Below, in pieces: positions 38,141 to 46,193 of a stretch of DNA of 59,671 bases. Below the pieces are notes generated by a model that did not search any database, was not told the DNA's origin, and saw nothing but the letters and a program-made list of their open reading frames with translations. Made by a program: the position numbers and the translations under genes. Within the stretch, counting starts at the first letter, position 1; every line of letters begins with the position of its first letter. This DNA comes from JBBDJB01 sp040880125 (lineage in GTDB: Bacteria; Planctomycetota; Planctomycetia; Pirellulales; JBBDJB01), in contig JBBDJB010000060.1 in NCBI GenBank assembly GCA_040880125.1, positions 1-59,671 of the forward strand. The letters run 5' to 3'.

Positions 38141-40150
38141 TCAGTACTCCGGCACCTCGTCGGCGTCGAGCTGCTGTAAGTGCTTCTGGTCGAACATTCG
38201 GTTGGCCAGAAGCCGCACCGGCACCAGCAGCGCCACAATCAGTGGGAACAGAATTCCCAGCGCGCTGGACTTGACCACCCATAGCACGGCCAGGCAGGCC
38301 AGTTGCAAAAAAGTGAACTTGTGGATCACCCACAGCGGCACGCGGCGGATGTAGTGCGTGGCTGGGTAGAGCGAGGAGTCCATCAACCACAGCTTAAGCC
38401 GCTCGAAGAACTGATTGCCCGACATCGACACCACGCCCATGAACAGAAAGATTCCGTACAGCACCGCCATGGGGATCACCTTCAGCAGCGGCAAGAGCAA
38501 CAGCGAAGCCCCGATCAACAGATGTATCGACAGCCCTGTGATGCGGTTCTCATCGACGTGGATTATCCGCTCGTAGCTTTCTCCGCTCGGCCGCGCGGCC
38601 TCCTCGATGGTCGCCAAGCTATGGACGTGGTTCAGCGACCGCACGGTGGCGGCCACCAGCCACGGCAGCCCGAACAGCGAGCAGCCACCGATTAATAGGC
38701 CGACCAGGCCCAGGTCGAGATGATACGCCTCGCCCTTGTGTAGGTTGTGATTGGGGCTATTGATCAGCCGCGCGGTGATGTTCTGGTCAAGAAACACCAG
38801 CACCGTGGCCAGCATGGCCGGCACGATTGCGGCAAACACCACCCACACCGGCAAGGCGAAAATATTGATCTGCCAGGTCCGGCCGCTGGTCGTCTCGAAC
38901 GTGTCGGGCACCGGCAATACGGGCAGACGCACCTCGTGCATCAGTAGGGCCACCACCGTCATGGACGCCAGCGCAATGGCCGGCCCGAAGTCGGCGAGGA
39001 ATTCGCGAATCCACGGCAGCAGATACCGGCTGCGGCGAAAGCGCGACAAGCTCATGGCGATGTAAAACGTGCCCAACGCCAGCAGGACCGAAAGCAACGC
39101 CGTGTCATAATCGCTGCCGTCGTTGAACGTGTAAACAAGGGCTTTGACCGCTTCATAGATGAAAATCAGCGAGATTAGCGCTGCAAAAATCTCGTCGGTG
39201 AAGCGCGTGAAGAAGCGCATCATGCAACTGGCGTCGGTGACCGCCAGGATCAACAGCAGTAGCATCGTCCACAGCCCGACCCAGGCGTATGTCGGCAAGA
39301 ACGGAATCCCTAAATCGACGCACAGCGAGTAGAGCATCGCCGTAAAGATCAGCATCGGGCCGGTGCCGCCCAGGATGATCAATGGCTGACCGGAGAACAA
39401 CGCAAACAATGACCCGCACACGGCCGACGCCAGAATCATCTCGACGGTGCCGATATTGCGACCGGTCATTTCGGCCATCACGCCGCCAAAAGTGACTGCC
39501 GGCGCCATGCAGGCGAAAAACAAAAACAGCGTCGTACTGACGCTTTTGGAGCGCAGCCCATCGCGAAAGTCGGCCACGTAGTGGGGCAGCCGGCGGCGAA
39601 TGTCCTTAAGCAGCCCGCCCGCGAACTTTCCGGTAAAGACGAGCCCTTCGGGCACCTTGCTTTCCACCGGCTGCGGCGGAGCGGTGCGGGCGTTGAAGTG
39701 CTCCCAGGCCTCCAGCAGTTCCTGCGGATTCTCCGCGGCGCCGGCTTCGTAGCGGAAGTCATCGTCCACCATCAGCCGGGCGATCGCCGCCAACGAGTCG
39801 AGGTGCTGCGCGGCGCTGTCAGGCGGACCGATCAACACGAAGAAGAACCGCGTCGGGATGCCATCCGGCGCGCCCAAATTAATCGGATGCGCCAGCCGCA
39901 GGAACACGATGATCGGCTCGGCGACTTCGCTCATGTAGACGTGCGGCACGGCCACCGCATGGCCGATGGCGGTCGACGCCCGGCGCTCGCGGTCCAGTAG
40001 CGACCGCTCCAGCTCGTCGCGCAGCTCGACCGGCACCAGTTCATGGGCCACCATAAAGCTGACCGCTTGCCGCAGGATCAACTCGAGGCTGCGTGCCTGA
40101 ACGTCGAGCACGACCCGACCTTCGCGAAATGCCTCTTGCACGGACTTCAT
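38141..40150 (-). CDS. SLC4-type anion/bicarbonate transporter with EIIA domain
   Basis: A 669-aa fusion. Residues 1-155 form a PTS EIIA (nitrogen/fructose type) domain, with the phosphorylatable His in TAIGHAVAVPHVY (H70) and the helix HLDSLAAIARLM. Residues about 165-660 are an SLC4 (band 3-like) membrane domain. The segment FACMAPAVTFGGVMAEMT, with the following GQPLIILGGTGPML, is characteristic of anion exchangers and Na/HCO3 cotransporters; about 12-14 membrane segments are visible. It should move bicarbonate or another anion, perhaps controlled by phosphorylation. Animal band 3 also has an EIIA-like cytoplasmic fold, without the active His. It ends a minus-strand cluster with SulP and carbonic anhydrase genes, which supports inorganic carbon transport. 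Confidence 0.88.
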   Translation of the reverse strand: MKSVQEAFREGRVVLDVQARSLELILRQAVSFMVAHELVPVELRDELERSLLDRERRASTAIGHAVAVPHVYMSEVAEPIIVFLRLAHPINLGAPDGIPTRFFFVLIGPPDSAAQHLDSLAAIARLMVDDDFRYEAGAAENPQELLEAWEHFNARTAPPQPVESKVPEGLVFTGKFAGGLLKDIRRRLPHYVADFRDGLRSKSVSTTLFLFFACMAPAVTFGGVMAEMTGRNIGTVEMILASAVCGSLFALFSGQPLIILGGTGPMLIFTAMLYSLCVDLGIPFLPTYAWVGLWTMLLLLILAVTDASCMMRFFTRFTDEIFAALISLIFIYEAVKALVYTFNDGSDYDTALLSVLLALGTFYIAMSLSRFRRSRYLLPWIREFLADFGPAIALASMTVVALLMHEVRLPVLPVPDTFETTSGRTWQINIFALPVWVVFAAIVPAMLATVLVFLDQNITARLINSPNHNLHKGEAYHLDLGLVGLLIGGCSLFGLPWLVAATVRSLNHVHSLATIEEAARPSGESYERIIHVDENRITGLSIHLLIGASLLLLPLLKVIPMAVLYGIFLFMGVVSMSGNQFFERLKLWLMDSSLYPATHYIRRVPLWVIHKFTFLQLACLAVLWVVKSSALGILFPLIVALLVPVRLLANRMFDQKHLQQLDADEVPEY

Positions 40151-40313
40151 AGGCTCGGTTATCTCTCGGAGGAAGCGTCGTCAGCGAAAGCGGGGCAAAT
40201 GATCCGTGAAAAGTCTTGCGGCGGCAGTCGGCAGCGGCTTATGCAAGAAATCAATCTCGCGAGGGCGGCGAGAGCCGCGCGGCCTCCTGCGAATCGGTGC
40301 GGGAGAAGTGTCC

Positions 40314-40496
40314 TTACTCGTGCCGCGGCGGTTGGAGCGATTGGCCGCAAAGGCCGCAGACGGTGTCGCCCGGCGACACCGCGAACTGGCAGTTGGGGCA
40401 CTTCGGCCGTCTGGTCGCCCAGATGAGCGCGGCCACCACGACCAGGGGAATTCCGACACATACGAGCAGCCCTATGATTTCCTGCCATCCGACCAT
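40314..40496 (-). CDS. Small zinc-ribbon membrane protein
   Basis: A 60-aa protein with one N-terminal membrane helix (EIIGLLVCVGIPLVVVAALIW) and a C-terminal zinc ribbon: CPNCQF and CGLCGQS, two CxxC pairs 13 residues apart. The start at ATG 40496 has AAGGTG upstream. It lies between the SulP gene (109 bases away) and the SLC4 gene on the same strand, so it may be co-transcribed with them. Whether it is functionally tied to transport is unknown. Confidence 0.7.
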   Translation of the reverse strand: MVGWQEIIGLLVCVGIPLVVVAALIWATRRPKCPNCQFAVSPGDTVCGLCGQSLQPPRHE

Positions 40497-40604
40497 CTGG
40501 GCACCTTTTTCTGCGTGTCAGGGTGTTTCCGCGGTGAGGGCGCCGTCCCATCGGAAGGTAACGCTCTCATGCGGAAAACGCTTACGCCGCCCAGCGACAA
40601 CGGC

Positions 40605-42575
40605 TCATGCCACTTTTGCCACCTCGGGAAACTTGGGACGAGAAGAACCGTTCTCGCGCCGGAAGCTGGCGTGAAGATGATCCCAGTCGACGACCAGTGT
40701 ACCACCGGAGGCCTCGTGCTGCTTCGCCCAACACATCAGCAGATCCAGGCATGCGTGGTCGATGTATTCGAGATGCTCCATATCGACGTGCAGTTCCGCC
40801 GATCGCGGCACGTTCTCCAGTGCGGCGGCCAGCCGCGGCAGGCGAATGAACGTGGCGGCCCCTTCCAGCCGAAGCACCAGTTGGTGTGATTCTCTCGGCG
40901 ACTGCAGTTCAACTTTCAAATGCGAGAACGTGTACAACAGCTTCACCACCGCCAATGCGACGCCGACTAACACGCCCGTCAGCAAATCGGCCACTACAAT
41001 CGTCACCACGGTGGCGACGTAGATAGCTACTTCACCCCAGCCGTACTTGCGCAGCGCCCGGACCGACTTCAAGTCGACCAGCTTATAGCCGGTGTAAACG
41101 AGCACGGCGGCCAGACTGGCCGTCGGAATCAAGCGGAGCAAAAACGCCAGGCCCACTACGAAAACAAGCAGCCACACTCCGTGCAGGATGCCTGATAGTC
41201 GCGTTCTCGCGCCGGCATAGACGTTGGCCGAGCTGCGGACGATCACGCCGGTCATGGGCAGCGCGCCGAAAAGTCCGCAGATCATGTTGCCCACACCCTG
41301 GGAGGCTAGCTCTTTGTCGTACTTCGTGCGGGGACCATTGTGCATGCCGTCGACGGCCGACGCGCACAGCAGGGTCTCGGCGCTGGCCACCACGGCAATC
41401 AACAGACCGGCCTGCAGCACTTCCCTCCACGGTGCCGCGGCCAGCAGCGCGCCGTCAAACAGGCGAACCTCGTCCCAGAGATTATCCGGCACTTCGACGT
41501 ACAACACCGGAAGCGTAAGCACCGCCGCCGCCAGCGTGGCGATGGTTACTGCAACCAGCGGTGCAGGCACGAAACGCAACCGCCGCGGCACAAAAGCCTG
41601 CCACAATAAAATAGTGACGATGGTCAGCACGCCAAGCTGCGCCGCCAGGCCGTGGTTCTTCATTCCACCCAGCACGCTTTCCAGCGCGGTGACGGCTCCG
41701 GCCTGATGCTCGCGGGCCTCGTCCAGCCGCACCTCGCGCAACGCCGCCAGCGCACTTTGCTGACGCTGCTGGGCAGTGACGATCACCTCGCCCATCTGGT
41801 GAATTCGTGCAGCACCGCCGGACGTGCCGGAGGGATCCGGAAGCCCGTCCACCACGCGCTTCAACTGCTTCAAGATCTCTTCCTGTCGGGCCACCAGCTC
41901 CGATCGGGCAACCCGCTCGGTAAGCGTGCCGCGTGTCGGATCGGCGCCCTCGCCGGCCGGGCTACCGAAGTAGCCGACGTGCTTGGCCACCTCCTGTCGC
42001 AGATCAATCTGTTGGCGGTGCAGTTCGCCAACCTGCCGTAGTGCGCTCGTTTCCAGCCGCCGAGCCTGCTCGGTTTCGAAATCCGGCGGCGACGAGACTG
42101 CCTTCCAAACCGCCTGAGGAATCGTCACCAGGTTCGCGATGCCGCTTTCGCGCGGCTTGTCGTCGATCATCACGTGAAACTGGCTGGCGAAGATCAAAAT
42201 TCCGATGCCCGCCAGCATGCCCTTGATCACTGCCGGCGATACCGCCCGAAACCATTGCCCCAGCCTCAGACCGCCGGCGACGAGCTGAATGGCTCCGGCG
42301 ATTAGCACGGCCGGCCCGAGCATCTCCAGCCCCAGCCGCTGAATGATCTCGTACACGATGATCGTCAAACCCGCGGCCGGGCCGCTGACCTGCAGCGGAC
42401 AACCGGCCAGGGCACCGGTCACAAGGCCACCCACGATGCCGGTGATCAACCCCGAGGCGACCGGTGCGCCCGATGCGATGGCGATTCCCATGCACAGTGG
42501 CAGTGCGACAAGAAAGACGACGACCGATGCCATCACGTCGCTTTCGGCATGCTTCAGCCAACCTCTTCCCTTCAT
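40605..42575 (-). CDS. SulP-family anion transporter with STAS domain
   Basis: A 656-aa SulP (SLC26) transporter. The N-terminal transport signature VALPLCMGIAIASGAPVASG leads into LQVSGPAAGLTIIVYEI and later YDKELASQGVGNMICGLFGALPMTG. A STAS domain lies at about 560-640 (ELHVDMEHLEYIDHACLDLL). Residues about 160-300, between membrane segments, are an unusual hydrophilic insertion predicted to be helical/coiled coil (ETEQARRLETSALRQVGEL onward). Relatives transport bicarbonate (BicA) or sulfate. The adjacent beta-carbonic anhydrase favours bicarbonate, but selectivity is inferred. Confidence 0.9.
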   Translation of the reverse strand: MKGRGWLKHAESDVMASVVVFLVALPLCMGIAIASGAPVASGLITGIVGGLVTGALAGCPLQVSGPAAGLTIIVYEIIQRLGLEMLGPAVLIAGAIQLVAGGLRLGQWFRAVSPAVIKGMLAGIGILIFASQFHVMIDDKPRESGIANLVTIPQAVWKAVSSPPDFETEQARRLETSALRQVGELHRQQIDLRQEVAKHVGYFGSPAGEGADPTRGTLTERVARSELVARQEEILKQLKRVVDGLPDPSGTSGGAARIHQMGEVIVTAQQRQQSALAALREVRLDEAREHQAGAVTALESVLGGMKNHGLAAQLGVLTIVTILLWQAFVPRRLRFVPAPLVAVTIATLAAAVLTLPVLYVEVPDNLWDEVRLFDGALLAAAPWREVLQAGLLIAVVASAETLLCASAVDGMHNGPRTKYDKELASQGVGNMICGLFGALPMTGVIVRSSANVYAGARTRLSGILHGVWLLVFVVGLAFLLRLIPTASLAAVLVYTGYKLVDLKSVRALRKYGWGEVAIYVATVVTIVVADLLTGVLVGVALAVVKLLYTFSHLKVELQSPRESHQLVLRLEGAATFIRLPRLAAALENVPRSAELHVDMEHLEYIDHACLDLLMCWAKQHEASGGTLVVDWDHLHASFRRENGSSRPKFPEVAKVA

Positions 42576-42712
42576 CGGAAAAACCCTTTAACCTGTCGGT
42601 GTAATGATTGGTGTGCGGCATGGGCGGGAGGGAGTGTCGATGCCGATCATCAGTCAGCGGCCGCGGGTCGACGGTCCTTTGCCCTACGGCGAGTGACGGC
42701 GGCGGCGCTGAC

Positions 42713-43375
42713 CTAGATCGACCGGGTAGGTGTTACCGCGCCTTTTCCTGCCGGAGCTTCTTCAACGGAAGCGAACTGCTCTTGCTGCGGGTCGTAGGCG
42801 AACACCTGGCCGGTCTCGAACTTGTAGACCCAGCCGTGCAGCTTCAATTCGTCCCGGGACAGAGCCGCCGCCACTCGCGGATGCGTCCGTAGATTCTCAA
42901 GCTGCACCAGCACGTTTTCCTCGACCGTCGCGGTCAACCGGTGTGCGGAGTCGGTCAAATGCCCGTAGTTTTCGGCGATGATCCTTCGCGTGGCGGAGGC
43001 GTAATCGAGCCAATTTCGGACTTCGGGCAATTCGCTGAGACTGTCGGGATTCAACAGGCCGGTCATGGCGCCGCAGTGGGAGTGGCCGCAGACGACGATG
43101 TCCTGCACGTTCAGCACGGCCATGGCGTATTCGATCGTGGCCGACTCGCCGCCGCGGACCGCCCCGTACGGCGGCACTATATTGCCCGCGTTTCGCAGCA
43201 CAAAGATCTCGCCCGGCTGCGACTGCGTCAGCAGCTCCGGATCGACCCGCGAATCGGAGCACGTGATGAACAGGGCCAGCGGCTGTTGGCCTTCCACCAG
43301 CCTTTCGAACAATTTCTTGCGCGTGCTGAAAATATTCTGCTGAAAACGGTGAATGCCGTCGACGAGCGTTTGCAT
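42713..43375 (-). CDS. can: Beta-class carbonic anhydrase
   Basis: Interconverts CO2 and bicarbonate. The 220-aa cytosolic protein starts at ATG 43375; the frame is open to 43510 with no conservation. Zinc ligands are C39 (in CSDSRVDP, with the catalytic Asp-Arg dyad), H98 and C101 (GHSHCGAM). Also seen are FVLRNAGNIVPPYG and a C-terminal strand GWVYKFETGQVFAYD. It precedes the SulP gene by 137 bases on the same strand, so carbonic anhydrase and transporter are probably co-expressed. Confidence 0.95.
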   Translation of the reverse strand: MQTLVDGIHRFQQNIFSTRKKLFERLVEGQQPLALFITCSDSRVDPELLTQSQPGEIFVLRNAGNIVPPYGAVRGGESATIEYAMAVLNVQDIVVCGHSHCGAMTGLLNPDSLSELPEVRNWLDYASATRRIIAENYGHLTDSAHRLTATVEENVLVQLENLRTHPRVAAALSRDELKLHGWVYKFETGQVFAYDPQQEQFASVEEAPAGKGAVTPTRSI

Positions 43376-43549
43376 AATGAACTTCTCTCTATGCCAATTG
43401 GTGCAGATGGTGCTCTGGGCGTGGAGATCGCTTGAGCGCCGCCTTTCGGCGGGATCGTGAGCCGATTCGCCTGCCGCCCTTCGCGGCGCCGGACGTGGCA
43501 AAATCTTCACACTGAAGCAATCGATGTACCAAGCGGGGCGGGGCGGCGG

Positions 43550-43953
43550 CTATATGGCACGCGCGCAGCAGGGCGCGATGCAAGCCGCCTCCCACGAAAG
43601 CTTCAACAGCGCAGAGGCGCCAGCAAGCCATTGAATAAGCGGTGCCCATTCTGGCAGCATGATTGCCGGAATTTCGGCGAAAAAGAGGTGCCCGAAGACT
43701 TCCGCAGGATGCAGATGCGGGGGGCAAGGCAACCGCCACGGCGTTCACTGGAAGCCGTGCGAAGCGAGGCCGCCAGCTCGCGCTGCGATTCCTGCTTTTC
43801 GACCGGGTCCTTCGACTCGGTCAACTCCGCTCGCGCGGAGCCGACGCCGCCTGCCGAACACAGCACCATCCCCGCGACCACCCAGATGAAAAGCAGGGTG
43901 GCGCCGCGGAACAGGATGCTGCGCGAGTGCTTGCGTCGAAACTGATGAAACAT
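43550..43953 (-). pseudogene. Small membrane protein gene, possible frameshift
   Basis: From ATG 43953 the frame encodes a basic N-terminus and a hydrophobic leader (SILFRGATLLFIWVVAGMVL), then a charged linker (ELTESKDPVEKQESQRELAA). It then degenerates into Cys/Arg-rich sequence up to 43603. Switching frame at the six-C run (43719-43724) gives a more protein-like end: CPPHLHPAEVFGHLFFAEIP, WAPLIQWLAGASALLKLSW and a stop at 43550. The joined product would be about 134 aa. A one-base indel, real or a sequencing error in the homopolymer, is the simplest explanation. Function unknown. Confidence 0.4.
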
Positions 43954-44091
43954 CGGGCGGTCGCGGTAGTGAGGATAAATTCGCCAGCGTACCGCTAGTT
44001 TGTAGGTTCCCTGTCACGCCGCGTCAAGACGAAGCCACCCAGCAACCTTTATTGGCGCATGTACACCTGATCTTCCCGAGCAAACCGCCCG

Positions 44092-45282
44092 CTAACTCTT
44101 GGCCAGACTCGCCGATGCGGCGGGTTCTGGGACTTCCGATGCCGGATAGAGCAGCAGTGAAGCGGCCCGCGGCTCGGTGAAGTGGCGATAAACGATCCGG
44201 TAGATCGCCAGCAACGGAACCGCGATCAGCGCACCGCCCACGCCCCAGATCCAGCCCCAGACCAGGACCGAGAGGAAGATAAGGATCGGATTGAGGCTCA
44301 TCGAACGGCCCATGACCATCGGCGTGATAAAGTTGCCTTCCAGCCCGTTGATGAGAACGTAGATGCCAGCGGCAAAAATCGCCATGCCTACATCGAAGCT
44401 CGCCAGGCCCACGACGCCGACAATGGTGATTCCGACCATCGGGCCCAAGTATGGAACGTAATTGACGCAGGCGGCCATCACACCCCACAGGGCCGGGTTG
44501 GGCATGCCGATTAGCCATAGGCCCGAGCCGATCGCGATACCCAGGCAGATGTTGATGACCGTGTACGTGGCGAGGTATTTCGAAACAGCCGCCTCCACTT
44601 CCGCGAACAGCACCCGCACGCGCTGTTTGTCCCGCGTGTCGGGCAGCATTCCCACGGCCCCATCGAGAACTTGGTCGCTGTACGCCAGCAAAAAGAATAA
44701 CTGGCAGATGAAGATCACCGTGCCGATCAAGAAGCTCGTGGTCATGGTCAAGACGGTATCGGCCGAGCGTTGCGGCTCCTCGATCTGCACTTCTAGCGCC
44801 GCGGGATTTTTGTCTCCATTAGCCAGTTCCTCCAATTCGGCGCCGGCCTCGTTGATCTTTTCGAACGGCTGCCGCAGGGAGTTGACGTCGGACTTCAGAT
44901 CGCTCAGCATCGCCGGGGCGTCTTCAATCCACTGCGAAGCCGGCCCGATCAAGCTCGCCACGCCCATCGCGATGATCACGAAGAAGCCAGCCACCAGAAC
45001 GCCGGCGCCGACCACTGCCGGAATGTGGATCTGCTGCATCAGCCGGATCAGCGGCCGCAGCAGAAACGCAATGACCACGGCCAGGAAGATAGGGAACAGA
45101 ATCGCCCGAGCGAAGTAAAACGTATACAAGGTGGCCAGCACCGCCAGCACGATCGCAGCGATGTGAGCCGCCCTTTCCGTCGACGGCCGGGGCAGCTTGC
45201 CTTCACGAGTTTCCGGCGGCGTCTCGACGAAGTGGTGACTCTCCGAGTCAGCCTCCCAGTCGGGCGAAAAATGATCGTTCAT
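44092..45282 (-). CDS. AI-2E/PerM-family transporter
   Basis: A 396-aa membrane protein of the AI-2E transporter family. A short acidic N-terminus is followed by seven or eight membrane segments. Hallmarks are AVVIAFLLRPLI near the start and, later, LATYTVINICLGIAIGSGLW, GVMAACVNYVPYLGPMVG and EGNFITPMVMGRSMSLNPI. Residues about 135-180 form the usual soluble helical insertion. Family members include Na+/H+ antiporters and possible autoinducer exporters, so the substrate is open. The start at ATG 45282 was preferred over 45360. It is the first gene of the minus-strand run that leads to the carbonic anhydrase. Confidence 0.9.
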   Translation of the reverse strand: MNDHFSPDWEADSESHHFVETPPETREGKLPRPSTERAAHIAAIVLAVLATLYTFYFARAILFPIFLAVVIAFLLRPLIRLMQQIHIPAVVGAGVLVAGFFVIIAMGVASLIGPASQWIEDAPAMLSDLKSDVNSLRQPFEKINEAGAELEELANGDKNPAALEVQIEEPQRSADTVLTMTTSFLIGTVIFICQLFFLLAYSDQVLDGAVGMLPDTRDKQRVRVLFAEVEAAVSKYLATYTVINICLGIAIGSGLWLIGMPNPALWGVMAACVNYVPYLGPMVGITIVGVVGLASFDVGMAIFAAGIYVLINGLEGNFITPMVMGRSMSLNPILIFLSVLVWGWIWGVGGALIAVPLLAIYRIVYRHFTEPRAASLLLYPASEVPEPAASASLAKS

Positions 45283-45753
45283 GTCGAAGCGCGATACCGG
45301 GATCGGTTGAAAGATGCACAAGGACCGCCAAGCTCGCCGCCCATCAGCAGCCAGCCGCATACCAACGACACACGCTCAACAAGGCACCAAAGAAACGGAA
45401 GTGCGCATTACTGGATCATAGGAGCGGCCTGGTCCGCCGGCAACTTCTCCGCCGCCCGCGGTGCCAACGGCGCAACGCGGCGGCACTGCGTCGTCCGGCT
45501 ACGGGTAGTGGCGTTGAGTTTGGGGAGTATCCCCAGGCTGCCGCTGGCCGCCTGCCGCGCGGATGGCGCGAACATTGCACGTCTAATTCCTCTCCCTTCC
45601 GAGGAGCGGCTGGGAGAGGGGAGTACAAGTGACGCAGTTTCACTGGGCGATAACGAGCCGGCGGTGATGGGACGTACAGGTGCGACCGAAGCGACTAGCG
45701 GAATACGCATTTTCAACTCCCTCTCCAGCCGACGAACCTCACTGTCCTAGAGC
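45283..45753. other. divergent intergenic region
   Basis: It separates the AI-2E gene from the archease-rtcB operon. An inverted repeat CTCTCCC-16 nt-GGGAGAG at about 45592-45620 resembles the dispersed hairpins. No gene. Confidence 0.4.
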
Positions 45754-46164
45754 ATGTTCGAGACCTTCGACCACACGGCCGACATCGGCATTCGCATCGA
45801 GGCGGACAGTCTGGCCGCACTGTTGGAGGAAGCCGGTCAGGCCCTGTTCTCATTGATCATCAGCGACCTGGGGCAAGTACGCGATCGTGAAGAGATCCGC
45901 CTCCGCATCGACGGCACCGAGCCGGACTATCTGTTGTTCGACTGGCTCAACGAGCTGCTCTATCTGTTCGAGTCGAAAAGGCTTCTTGCCAGCCGCTTTG
46001 AAGTCTCGATCGATGAAGGTGGCATAAGCGGACTGGTGGGCGGCGAGCCGTGGGATCGCCAGCGGCACGAACTGGATTACGAAGTCAAAGCCATCACCTA
46101 CCACGGATTGACCGTCGAACAGGTCGGCGGCCGATGGCGCGGTAAAGTCATCGTGGACATTTAA
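45754..46164 (+). CDS. Archease
   Basis: A 136-aa archease, the activator that promotes guanylylation and multiple turnover of the RNA ligase RtcB. It shows the family hallmarks: HTADIGIRIEADSLAALLEEAGQAL at the N-terminus, YLLFDWLNELLYLFES in the middle and a C-terminal VKAITYHGLTVEQ ending in KVIVDI with the metal-binding Asp. It lies 29 bases upstream of rtcB, so the two are an operon. Confidence 0.95.
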   Translation: MFETFDHTADIGIRIEADSLAALLEEAGQALFSLIISDLGQVRDREEIRLRIDGTEPDYLLFDWLNELLYLFESKRLLASRFEVSIDEGGISGLVGGEPWDRQRHELDYEVKAITYHGLTVEQVGGRWRGKVIVDI

Positions 46165-46193
46165 ACCTCGCGAAGCACAGACGTGGTGCGAAC

